From NCBI RefSeq assembly GCF_003352045.1, contig NZ_CP025815.1, positions 1,426,001 through 1,490,000 on the forward strand: a DNA stretch of 64,000 nt, read 5' to 3'. Below, in pieces: positions 17,497-25,634 of this stretch. Every line of letters begins with the position of its first letter. Within the stretch, counting starts at the first letter, position 1. The DNA comes from Sulfitobacter sp. JL08. GTDB lineage: Bacteria > Pseudomonadota > Alphaproteobacteria > Rhodobacterales > Rhodobacteraceae. Made by a program: the position numbers and the translations under genes. A model generated the notes under the pieces. It saw only the letters and a list, made by a program, of their open reading frames with translations. It ran no database searches and was not told where the DNA came from.

Positions 17497-18771
17497 TTAC
17501 CCCAACTTCACGTTGTCGATACCGACAATCTTGTCATACACCCAGTAGAGCATCAGAACCGCGACCAGCAGGATGGTGCCCAGTGCCGCCGCCAGTCCCC
17601 AGTTCAAAGAGCTTGAGATGTGATAGGCGATCCGGTTCGAGATAAAGACACCTTTGGTGCCGCCCACCAGTTCGGGGGTGATGTAGTACCCGATGGCCAG
17701 AATGAACACGAGGATACAGCCCGCACCGATCCCCGGCACGGATTGCGGGAAATAGACCCGCCAGAACGCTGTCCAGTTGGTTGCGCCCAGCGATTTCGCC
17801 GCCCGCACATAAGATGGCGGGATGGTTTGCATCACCGAATAGAGCGGCAGGATCATGAAGGGCAGCAGGATATGTGTCATGGCCACAATCGTGCCGAACT
17901 GGTTGTTGATCATGATCAGTCGCGCCGCATCATCGACCAGACCCAGCCAAACAAGCGTATCGTTGATCACGCCCTGTTGCTGCAACATGACCTTCCAGGC
18001 AGAGGTTCGCACCAGCAGCGAAGTCCAGAACGGCAACAGAACCAGAATAAGCAGCATGTTCGACGTTTTGGACGGCAGATTGGCCAGCAAAAACGCAATC
18101 GGATAGCCCAGCAACACGCATGACCCCATGATCATCAGAGACATGAACAATGTGCGCTGGAACAGGGTGATGTAAATCTGCTGGTTCTCGGGACGCATTT
18201 CGACCCCGTCAACTCCCTTTTGCAGATCGACCGAGTTCAGGAAATACCCGTTTGTGTAATTGGAGGAATAGACCTTCAGCGTCTTCCACGTGTCGGGGTC
18301 TACCCAGTCTTCGTCGATATCGGCGAATTTTTCCTTGAACGGCGCATCTGCGGCCAGATCCCAGCGATCAATCCGGCGGCCGGATTTGCGGAACAGCGAC
18401 GACATGCCGGTTTTTTCATAGTTCAGGCGCGACCCAAGCCGCGTGTGCAACTTGGCCTCGACAGCGATCTGCATGTCCTGCGCCAGTGCGGCAAACACCG
18501 CCTCGTCGGGCGCTTCGTTTGAATCGGGGTCCCAGTCTTGCAGCGCCTCGACGGTTCTGGGCAGCGTGTCGGGCACGATCGAGTTCTCGACCGAGCGGAA
18601 CAGCATGTCTGCAATGGGAAGAATAAATGTAATCAGGATGAACACCAGCAACGGTGCAATCAGCATCAGCGCCCGCAGCTTTTCGCGCCGCAACGCCTTT
18701 GCAAGGCTTTTCTTCAGCGGTGTGCCATCTGCCGACAGGACAGGTCCGGTATCGGTTGTTGCATCACTCAT
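17497..18771 (-). CDS. PotB-type ABC permease with large periplasmic insertion
   Basis: A 424-aa permease; PotB proteins usually have about 285-300. After a cytoplasmic start and the first helix (ALMLIAPLLVFILITFILP, about residues 34-52) comes a hydrophilic stretch of roughly 130 residues with the character of a periplasmic domain. The remaining helices are standard, with the coupling loop YVRAAKSLGATNWTAFWRVY. It is the third gene of the importer operon. Paired with the equally enlarged permease downstream, it suggests a transporter subclass with an extra docking surface. Confidence 0.88.
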   Translation of the reverse strand: MSDATTDTGPVLSADGTPLKKSLAKALRREKLRALMLIAPLLVFILITFILPIADMLFRSVENSIVPDTLPRTVEALQDWDPDSNEAPDEAVFAALAQDMQIAVEAKLHTRLGSRLNYEKTGMSSLFRKSGRRIDRWDLAADAPFKEKFADIDEDWVDPDTWKTLKVYSSNYTNGYFLNSVDLQKGVDGVEMRPENQQIYITLFQRTLFMSLMIMGSCVLLGYPIAFLLANLPSKTSNMLLILVLLPFWTSLLVRTSAWKVMLQQQGVINDTLVWLGLVDDAARLIMINNQFGTIVAMTHILLPFMILPLYSVMQTIPPSYVRAAKSLGATNWTAFWRVYFPQSVPGIGAGCILVFILAIGYYITPELVGGTKGVFISNRIAYHISSSLNWGLAAALGTILLVAVLMLYWVYDKIVGIDNVKLG

Positions 18772-18821
18772 GGTGTTCCCCGTTCTGTTTTAGGTCTTGG
18801 CCGTTTTCGGCTTCTGGTGGT

Positions 18822-18849
18822 TCGGGGGCGCAGTGGTCCGCGCCCCCGA
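18822..18849 (-). other. Intercistronic stem-loop after binding-protein gene
   Basis: A perfect 10-bp stem, TCGGGGGCGC pairing with GCGCCCCCGA around an 8-base loop. It starts 19 bases after the binding-protein stop and has no U-tail, so it is likely to stabilise the upstream mRNA and raise binding-protein levels relative to the permeases, not to terminate transcription. Confidence 0.65.
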
Positions 18850-18867
18850 TGGATGTGTCAGGCAGGC

Positions 18868-19962
18868 CTATTGTGCCAGCCACGCCTGGAATTTCGCGTC
18901 GATGTCGTCGCGATAATCGGCCCAGAACTCGTAGTTATAAAGGAACGTGTTCTTGGCGTTTTCGGGATCGGTCGGCATGTGCGGTGCCATATCGATACCC
19001 AGTTCGGCGTGCTGGCCAACCAGAGGTGCCGAAGACTTGCGTGCCGGACCATAGGAAATCCACTTGGCCTGATCCGCAAGACGCTGCGTATCTGTGGCGA
19101 AATAGATGTAATCCAGCGCTGCTTTTTCACGCTCGGGCGACAGACCGGCAGGAATGATCCAGCCGTCAAGATCGAACACCTGCGCGTCCCACAGCATGGC
19201 AACGGGCTGGTCTTGCTCTTCGATCACGCTGAACAGACGACCGTTGTAGGTGGACCCCATAACCACTTCGCCATCGGCCAGCAGTTGGGGCGTATCCGCA
19301 CCGGCCGACCACCAGATCACGTCATCCTTGATCGTGGCCAGTTTATCCAGCGCCTGCTGCTGACCTTCGGGTGTTTCCAGAACGTCGTAAACGTCTTCCT
19401 TGGCAACCCCATCACAGATCAGCGCCCATTCCATGTTGTTGATCGGGCGCTTTTCCAGTGAACGCTTGCCGGGATAGGCTTCGGTATCGAAAATTGCGCA
19501 AACGCTTGTGGGGGGCGTGTCACCCACCATGTCGGTGCGATAGCCGAATGTTGTCGAATAAACGATTTGCGGAATGAAGCAGTCGGAAACCAGCAGGTCG
19601 CCGAAATCTTCGCTGGCGGGTGTGCCATCGGGGGCAGGGGCCAGTTGTGTGTCGGCATCGATTTCCAGCGCAAGACCTTCGTCGCACAGGCGGATCGCAT
19701 CGGATGCAACCACATCGACCACATCCCAGGTAATGTTTCCGGCTTCGTTCATGGCGCGCAGTTTCGCAACCGCTTCGGCCGAGCTTTCGTCGTTGATGAT
19801 GTTCACGCCCGGATTGGCCGCCATATAGGGGTCGTGATAGGCGTTTTGCTGAGATGCAGAATATGCACCACCCCATGACACGATTGTCATGTCCTGGGCC
19901 AGCGCGCCGCTCGCTGCCAATGCGGCTGCACTTGCGGTGACGAACAAACTTGTGACTTTCAT
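18868..19962 (-). CDS. PotD-type ABC substrate-binding protein
   Basis: A periplasmic solute receptor of 364 aa. It has a classical Sec signal peptide (KVTSLFVTASAAALAASGALAQ, cleavage expected after about residue 22). The mature protein begins MTIVSWGGAYSASQQNAY, and residues such as YSTTFGYRTD and NGRLFSVIEEQDQPV fit the polyamine-binding subfamily. The ribosome-binding site GGGAGAC lies upstream of the start at 19962. Given the creatinase and permeases in the same operon, creatine or another guanidino/amine compound is a candidate ligand; this is inference from context. Confidence 0.9.
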   Translation of the reverse strand: MKVTSLFVTASAAALAASGALAQDMTIVSWGGAYSASQQNAYHDPYMAANPGVNIINDESSAEAVAKLRAMNEAGNITWDVVDVVASDAIRLCDEGLALEIDADTQLAPAPDGTPASEDFGDLLVSDCFIPQIVYSTTFGYRTDMVGDTPPTSVCAIFDTEAYPGKRSLEKRPINNMEWALICDGVAKEDVYDVLETPEGQQQALDKLATIKDDVIWWSAGADTPQLLADGEVVMGSTYNGRLFSVIEEQDQPVAMLWDAQVFDLDGWIIPAGLSPEREKAALDYIYFATDTQRLADQAKWISYGPARKSSAPLVGQHAELGIDMAPHMPTDPENAKNTFLYNYEFWADYRDDIDAKFQAWLAQ

Positions 19963-20057
19963 TTTAGTCTCCCTTTATTTCCCGTAACTTTTACGTCCAG
20001 CGCTTCGGGTTATCACTGGATCGTCGGTCCGCCCAGCGGCAGACCGAACCGACAGCG

Positions 20058-21155
20058 CTAGGCGTCCAGTGCGCGGCAATCTTGTGGCAACCAGCCGATT
20101 TCAATCTGCTGTCCCGGTTTCAGTCGGTCCTGATCCGGGGCGTTGCGGGTCTTGATGACGAACTCGTCATTTCCGGCAACCCGCAGGCGGGTGCGGAAAA
20201 TGTCGCCCATATAGATGAACTCCAGCACTTCGGCCTTCAGTGTGTGAACGCCTTTTTGCAAACGGTCCTTGTTGTATTCGACACGTTCGGGGCGGATCGA
20301 CACGCGGGTGCGTTCGCCCGGCTGGCTGACATTGATCGGCTTGCAGTCAATCAGCTCTCCGTCGTCCAGCTGGACAATGGCAACGCCGTTGTTGACCTCT
20401 TTAATAACACCTTCCAGCGTGTTGTTTTCGCCGATAAATTGCGCAACAAAGCTGTTTTCGGGCTCTTCGTATAGCTGATCGGGCGGTGCCAGCTGCTGGA
20501 TACGCCCGTCATCAAAAACGGCCACGCGATCCGACATGGTCAGCGCTTCGGTCTGGTCGTGCGTCACGTAAACTGTGGTAATGCCCAGTTCATGCGCCAG
20601 ATGGGTGATTTCGAACTGCATCTTTTCACGCAACTGTTTGTCCAGCGCGCCCAGCGGTTCGTCCATCAGCACCAGTTCGGGTTCAAACACCAGCGCGCGT
20701 GCCAGCGCGACCCGCTGTTGCTGACCGCCTGACAATTGTGCGGGACGGCGTCCGCCGAACGATCCCATTTCGACCATATCCAACGCGCGTTTGACCTTGG
20801 CCTCGCGGTCGGACTTGCCGATATTGCGCACTTCCAGAGGAAAGCTGAGGTTTTCGGCGATCGTCATGTGCGGGAACAGGGCATAGTTCTGAAACACCAT
20901 GCCGATACCGCGCTTGTGCGGCGGGATGTTGTTAATGGGTTCTCCGCCCAGCATGATTTCGCCGTGGGTTGCGGTTTCGAACCCCGCCAGCATCATGAGG
21001 CAAGTGGTCTTGCCGGACCCTGATGGCCCAAGCATGGTCAGAAACTCGCCGCGGGGAAGCGCCAGGTTCAGATCTTTGACGACAAGCGTTTCGCCATCAT
21101 AACTTTTCTGGACGTGCTGAAATTCGACGAATGCGTCGCTGGATGAATCGGCCAC
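20058..21155 (-). CDS. PotA-type ABC importer ATPase
   Basis: First gene of the creatinase-linked importer operon; 365 aa. Walker A GPSGSGKT is at residues 43-50. The signature LSGGQQQR, Walker B LVLMDEPLGALD and H-loop VTHDQTEA are all intact. The C-terminal TOBE domain occupies about residues 245-365. The order ATPase, binding protein, permease, permease is that of potABCD-like operons with the receptor moved forward. A 95-bp gap separates it from the binding-protein gene. Confidence 0.92.
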   Translation of the reverse strand: MADSSSDAFVEFQHVQKSYDGETLVVKDLNLALPRGEFLTMLGPSGSGKTTCLMMLAGFETATHGEIMLGGEPINNIPPHKRGIGMVFQNYALFPHMTIAENLSFPLEVRNIGKSDREAKVKRALDMVEMGSFGGRRPAQLSGGQQQRVALARALVFEPELVLMDEPLGALDKQLREKMQFEITHLAHELGITTVYVTHDQTEALTMSDRVAVFDDGRIQQLAPPDQLYEEPENSFVAQFIGENNTLEGVIKEVNNGVAIVQLDDGELIDCKPINVSQPGERTRVSIRPERVEYNKDRLQKGVHTLKAEVLEFIYMGDIFRTRLRVAGNDEFVIKTRNAPDQDRLKPGQQIEIGWLPQDCRALDA

Positions 21156-21269
21156 GTTGTCTCCCTGTCTTTCTGTTTTATCGGTTGAGGTGCCAGCGAA
21201 CCGGCCCCCACCGGTTTTGACATAGTAAAAGGCATCAGATAGGCGACATGCAACCGGTTTTTGTTATTT

Positions 21270-21299
21270 TCTATAGTGTTGCCGGAAAAAAGGCGTCAA
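21270..21299 (-). promoter_or_regulatory. Candidate promoter for importer-creatinase operon
   Basis: On the minus strand TTGACG (complement of 21294-21299) and TATAGA (complement of 21270-21275) are separated by 18 bases, a reasonable housekeeping-sigma match about 115 bases upstream of the ATPase start. The upstream gene ends at 21307, so this is the only intergenic room for an operon promoter. Confidence 0.35.
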
Positions 21300-21306
21300 A
21301 ACGGCC

Positions 21307-22023
21307 CTATTTTACGCAGTTTTGCACCAGATGCCTCATGTGCCACGCCAGTGCCTGATTGCTGGACAGAACCGGTTTGCCTAAAGCCTGTTCAATGGCT
21401 GGAATCGCATCGTAGGTACGCAGATTCGTGCAGCTTAGAAAAACACCCTCGACCGATGGGTCGGCCCCCAGTTTCACCGCGGCATCGACAACAGAAGCCG
21501 TTGAAATCCGAACAACTTTTGCCTCCTGGGCCTCGCCAAAGCTGCCAAAGACAGACATATCCACGCCGTTTTGCGCAAATGCCGCGCGCAACGGCTCGTT
21601 CACCTCTTCTATATAGGGCGACAACAGCGCGATCCGCGACAGGCCGCGCGCTGCGCAGGCCGCAACGGTCGCGCGCAGCGGATTAGTGACCGTGTCCACA
21701 TCGCACGCCCCCTGAACCAGTTTTTCGATCCGCTCTGATCCGATCACCGAACTGGCTGACGTGCAGCCATACCCGATCACCGGAAAGTGCAATCCTTTGG
21801 GCAACAGGTCTGCCGCGGCCGTCAGATCGGTCTGCATCTGCGACAGGGTCTGGTGCGTCACCGTCTGACCCGATGGAATGCGGCTGACATAAAGCGGGCT
21901 GGGGTGATCGGCGAAATAGCGTTTGAAATCGGGTTCTATCGTTTCATCCGTCTGCAAGACGATCAGCCCGATGGGCGGTTTTTGTGGATCATCGCGGTCC
22001 AGCGTATAGGGATAACGGCTCAT
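21307..22023 (-). CDS. eutA: EutA-like Asp/Glu racemase/maleate isomerase family protein
   Basis: A 238-aa member of the Asp/Glu racemase superfamily in the maleate cis-trans isomerase/arylmalonate decarboxylase branch. The two catalytic cysteines are in FPVIGYGCTSASSVIG and GVFLSCTNLRTYD, each near the end of one of the duplicated domains. In known ectoine-utilisation operons this position is filled by EutA, which acts with EutB and EutC on hydroxyectoine. EutB and EutC homologues lie upstream in the same operon, and it overlaps the M24 gene by ATGA. The symbol rests on family plus context. Confidence 0.75.
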   Translation of the reverse strand: MSRYPYTLDRDDPQKPPIGLIVLQTDETIEPDFKRYFADHPSPLYVSRIPSGQTVTHQTLSQMQTDLTAAADLLPKGLHFPVIGYGCTSASSVIGSERIEKLVQGACDVDTVTNPLRATVAACAARGLSRIALLSPYIEEVNEPLRAAFAQNGVDMSVFGSFGEAQEAKVVRISTASVVDAAVKLGADPSVEGVFLSCTNLRTYDAIPAIEQALGKPVLSSNQALAWHMRHLVQNCVK

Positions 22024-23183
22024 ATGATTTGCATCTCCGCCGTGGCGCGCGGCGACAGGAATTCCGGTGCGCCTTCGGTGATCAGAATATCCTCTTCGTG
22101 CACCAGAATTCTGCCGTTGACAGCGATCCCCGGTTCCAGCGTCAATACCATACCCGGTGCCAGAAGGGTATCATCTGCGGGAATGAACGATGGCCATTCG
22201 GTCAGCGACATGCCCAACCCGTGCCCAAGACGCCCCGCATCCGTGGCACCGGCCCCCTTGCTCAGAATGTCGTTCATGGCATGGAACAGATCGGCGGCCC
22301 TGTAACCGGGGCGGGCGATGGCGGCGGCGGCATCGGTCGCATCGATCAGGGTTTTATACGCATCTGCCACCGGCGGTGCCACCGGCCCGACCGACCAGTT
22401 GCGGTCGTAATCGCAAAAATACCCGTCCCAGACCAGGCCGGTATCCAGCATCAGCACATCGCCCTGTTGCAGCGGCACGGGGCGCGCGGGGGAAATCACA
22501 TCGCTGTATCCGCCCTGTTCCGCCCCACCGGCCAGATAGGGCACCCAATCGGCCCCTTCCTGCAGGCACAGCATCTGGAACTGCCGGAAAATCCGGTCCA
22601 GCGGCACGCCTTCGCCCGCGATTTCCGGCACCCGCCGAAAGGCGCGCGCGGCCACTGCGCAGGCGGCGCGGATCTTGTCCACCTCAAGCGGTGATTTGAT
22701 CCGGCGCAGGTCGCGCACGATCTGCTGATCGCCCGTCAGCGTTCTTGCGCCCAGATCATGTGCCAAACGTTGCAGATCGGCCCATGGCATCCGCACATGG
22801 GTTTCCGGCCCGTCGGGCAGGCCGATCCGCGCATGTTCCGGCGTCAGTTCGGCCAGTGTGTCGCACAGCAGCGACAGGCCGTCATCTTCCAGATCGGGAG
22901 AGGACCAAGTGCGAATGTCGCGCACCCAAGTCTGTGCCATCAACGCCGCCCCGATGGACGGGATCACCGCAACCGGCGCGCCGCTGGCAGGTACGATCAG
23001 AAACCACGGGCGCGTCGGGCTTTCCCAGAACCGGGTCAGATAGCCGCTGAAATAGCGCACATCGGTTTCGCAGGTCAGCACCAGCGCATCCAGCCCGCGC
23101 TGGCCCATCAGGTGCTGGGCCTTGGCCACGCGGGCCTGAAATTCGGCATCGGGAAATCCGCGTTGCGGTTCGCTATTGCTCAT
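22020..23183 (-). CDS. M24 family metallopeptidase/hydrolase
   Basis: A 387-aa creatinase/prolidase-fold enzyme, distinct from the ectoine hydrolase encoded at 27732. The C-terminal pita-bread domain shows the dinuclear-metal ligand pattern of Xaa-Pro peptidases: VLMLDTGLVWDGYFCDYDRNW carries the two aspartates, GRLGHGLGMSLTEWP the histidine, and MVLTLEPGI and ILVHEEDILI the glutamates. The start at 23183 overlaps the previous stop as TGATG; the ATG at 23210 would overlap further. Context suggests amide hydrolysis of an ectoine-related compound, but a general prolidase is equally compatible with the sequence. Confidence 0.85.
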   Translation of the reverse strand: MSNSEPQRGFPDAEFQARVAKAQHLMGQRGLDALVLTCETDVRYFSGYLTRFWESPTRPWFLIVPASGAPVAVIPSIGAALMAQTWVRDIRTWSSPDLEDDGLSLLCDTLAELTPEHARIGLPDGPETHVRMPWADLQRLAHDLGARTLTGDQQIVRDLRRIKSPLEVDKIRAACAVAARAFRRVPEIAGEGVPLDRIFRQFQMLCLQEGADWVPYLAGGAEQGGYSDVISPARPVPLQQGDVLMLDTGLVWDGYFCDYDRNWSVGPVAPPVADAYKTLIDATDAAAAIARPGYRAADLFHAMNDILSKGAGATDAGRLGHGLGMSLTEWPSFIPADDTLLAPGMVLTLEPGIAVNGRILVHEEDILITEGAPEFLSPRATAEMQII

Positions 23184-24235
23184 CAATCGGCCACTTCGGA
23201 CAGGAAACACAGAACCCGCGCGTCCGCGCCGATCCCGACAGCGGCGCGCGCCTGTTCGGTAAGAACCATCGCCACGCCGGCCCCGCCTGACGGCGTTGTG
23301 GCCAAATCTGCCTGTGCCATCGCGGGCAGCATCGCTGAAACCGCAGCATCGGACATCGTCACAAACCAGTCGGCATCACGCGCCAGCCCGTTCAGGGCGA
23401 TAATCGACGGTTCCTTGCAATCCAGCCGCCCCATGATGCTGTCAAGACCGGTTGTGGTTACACACTTGCCAGCTTTGATGCTGGCCTGCAGGGCCGGAGC
23501 GGCGTCAGGTTCAACCACGATGATAGTCGGCGCATTGCCCCACACCTTGCGCGCATAGGCGGCCACCGCCGTCGCCAGCCCGCCAACGCCGGCCTGCAAT
23601 ACGATATGGGTTGGCACTGTCGGGCATTGCTCAACCGCTTCGGCGGCCATTTGCAGATAGCCTTCCATCAGGATGTGGGGCAGTTCGGTATATCCCGCCC
23701 AGGCGCTGTCAGACAGCAGGGTCCAGCCGTTGGCATCCGCCGCGGCAGCTGCGGCGGCCATGCTTGCGGCATAATCGGCCCCTTCGCGTACCACATCCGC
23801 CCCCTGATCGCGCAATCGGATTGCAAAGCTTTCCGGTACGGTTTCGGCGATATAGATGACCGCGTTTGCACCGAACACCCGCGCGCCCGCCGCCACCGAC
23901 ATGCCGTGATTGCCCGCACTTGCCGTGACATAGGTGCGCCCCCGCAACGTGGTGGCGTCCGGCATTTCGGAAAGATCGCTGGCGTGGCGCGCAATCACGT
24001 AAGCCGCACCCAGTGCCTTGAAACTTCCAAGGTTCATGCGCGTGCGCTCATCCTTGACCCACAATGCGGAAATTCCCGCCTGCGTGGCCAGACTTGCGGC
24101 GTCCAACAATGGCGTCTCTGCCGCGGCAGGGCAGTGTTCCAGCAACGCCGCAACCCTGTGCGCGGCGATACTGGGATAGGGCGCTTCGGCCACCAGTTTC
24201 GGTTTGGCGCGGTGCGGGTTGGCGACAGCTTTCAT
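23183..24235 (-). CDS. Diaminopropionate ammonia-lyase-like PLP enzyme
   Basis: A fold-type II PLP enzyme of 350 aa. The Schiff-base lysine is in RMNLGSFKALGAAY, the asparagine loop in TASAGNHGMSVAAGA, and the phosphate-binding glycines in VLQAGVGGLATAV. The N-terminal part and ADWFVTMSDAAVSAML match diaminopropionate ammonia-lyase more than threonine dehydratase. That enzyme class eliminates ammonia from 2,3-diaminopropionate. Here, between a diaminobutyrate-type transaminase and an M24 enzyme, a 3-hydroxy- or 2,4-diaminobutyrate derivative is a plausible substrate. It is not part of the standard eutABCDE set. Confidence 0.82.
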   Translation of the reverse strand: MKAVANPHRAKPKLVAEAPYPSIAAHRVAALLEHCPAAAETPLLDAASLATQAGISALWVKDERTRMNLGSFKALGAAYVIARHASDLSEMPDATTLRGRTYVTASAGNHGMSVAAGARVFGANAVIYIAETVPESFAIRLRDQGADVVREGADYAASMAAAAAAADANGWTLLSDSAWAGYTELPHILMEGYLQMAAEAVEQCPTVPTHIVLQAGVGGLATAVAAYARKVWGNAPTIIVVEPDAAPALQASIKAGKCVTTTGLDSIMGRLDCKEPSIIALNGLARDADWFVTMSDAAVSAMLPAMAQADLATTPSGGAGVAMVLTEQARAAVGIGADARVLCFLSEVAD

Positions 24236-24238
24236 GCC

Positions 24239-25609
24239 TTATCCCAACACGTCGGCCACGGCGGCCTTGGTCTGGGCCACCAGCTGATCTGCTTCGGGTT
24301 TGGTCAGGCAAAAGGGTGGTGCAAAGCCCAGAATATCGCCCTGCGGCATCGCCCGCCCGATCACGCCACGCGCGGCCAGTGCGCCGGCGATCTGCGGGCC
24401 GGTTTTGTCGGCGGCATCGAAAAATACACGATCATCCTTGTTCTTCACAAATTCCACCGCACACAACATGCCTTCACCACGAATGTCGCCCACATGCGGA
24501 TGATCACCCAGTGCGGCGTGCATCGACTGGTTCAGATAGGCACCCACATCGGTGGCATTCGCGATCAGGTTCAGATCGTCGATCAGTTTCAGGTTCGCGA
24601 CACCGGCCGCCGCACAGATCGGATGCGCCGAATAGGTCCAGCCATGCCCGATCGGGCCGTTTTCATCGGTGCCCTGTTCCAGAACCGCCCAAACCTTGTC
24701 GCTGACGATCGACCCCGACAGCGGCGCATAGGCCGATGTCAGACCTTTTGCGATGGTGATAATATCGGCTTCGATCCCGTAATGGTCCGATCCGAACATG
24801 CTGCCCAGCCGGCCAAAGCCGGTTACGACCTCGTCGGCGATCATCAGAATGTCGTGCTTTTTCAACACTGCCTGAATGGCGTCCCAGTACCCTTCGGGCG
24901 GGGGAACGATGCCACCGGTGCCCAGCACCGGCTCTCCGATGAAGGCGGCGATGGTATCGGCCCCTTCGCGGGCAATCAGATCTTCCAGCGACTGCACGCA
25001 TTGTGCAACAAACTGCGCCTCGTTCTGGTCGGCATCCGTGCGGCGGTAATAATAGGGCGCATCGGTGTGCAGCACCTGCGCCAGCGGCAGATCGAATTTC
25101 TTGTGAAACAGCTCAAGCCCGGTCAGTGACCCGGTGACAAGCCCCGACCCGTGATAGCCGCGCCAGCGCGATATGATCTTTTTCTTTTCCGGGCGACCCA
25201 GAATATTGTTGTAATACCAGACCAGCTTGACATTGGTTTCGTTGGCGTCCGATCCGCCCAGCCCGAAATAGACCTTGGACATATTCGAAGGCGCGCGATC
25301 CAGGATCATCTTGGACAGGGTGATCGATGCCTCCGTGCCGTGCCCGACATAGGAATGGTAATAGGCCAGTTCGCCGGCTTGCTGGGCAATGGCGTCGGTA
25401 ATCTCGCGCCGTCCATAGCCTGCATTCACGCAGTAAAGTCCGGCAAACCCGTCCAGCAATCTGTTGCCGTCGCGATCCTCGATATGGCAGCCGCTGGCGG
25501 TCTGGATGGTCCGCGACGGGCTTTCGCCACGGGCGTGCTGGGCCAGATGGGTCGAGGGGTGAAAGAAATTGTCACGGTCCCATTGGTCCAGTTGATCGTT
25601 GCGCAGCAT
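24239..25609 (-). CDS. doeD: Class III aminotransferase, DoeD-like (diaminobutyrate transaminase)
   Basis: A 456-aa PLP aminotransferase. K288 in DIITIAKGLTSAYAP forms the Schiff base, D259 in IADEVVTGFGRLG contacts the pyridine nitrogen, and GLGGSDANETNVKL (116-129) binds phosphate. The opening DQWDRDNFFHPSTHLAQHARG is characteristic of the subgroup that includes the ectoine-degradation transaminase DoeD, which converts L-2,4-diaminobutyrate to aspartate semialdehyde. The start at 25609 is preceded by AAGGAA; the ATG at 25669 lies inside eutC. Operon position beside eutB and eutC supports DoeD, but other omega-amine transaminases share this family. Confidence 0.78.
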   Translation of the reverse strand: MLRNDQLDQWDRDNFFHPSTHLAQHARGESPSRTIQTASGCHIEDRDGNRLLDGFAGLYCVNAGYGRREITDAIAQQAGELAYYHSYVGHGTEASITLSKMILDRAPSNMSKVYFGLGGSDANETNVKLVWYYNNILGRPEKKKIISRWRGYHGSGLVTGSLTGLELFHKKFDLPLAQVLHTDAPYYYRRTDADQNEAQFVAQCVQSLEDLIAREGADTIAAFIGEPVLGTGGIVPPPEGYWDAIQAVLKKHDILMIADEVVTGFGRLGSMFGSDHYGIEADIITIAKGLTSAYAPLSGSIVSDKVWAVLEQGTDENGPIGHGWTYSAHPICAAAGVANLKLIDDLNLIANATDVGAYLNQSMHAALGDHPHVGDIRGEGMLCAVEFVKNKDDRVFFDAADKTGPQIAGALAARGVIGRAMPQGDILGFAPPFCLTKPEADQLVAQTKAAVADVLG

Positions 25610-25634
25610 GTTAGGTTCCTTTTCAGTGCAGATG

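Noticed and set aside
23606-25129. 507-codon plus-strand open frame
   Set aside because: Antisense to the lyase and transaminase genes, with low-complexity His/Arg/Gly composition.
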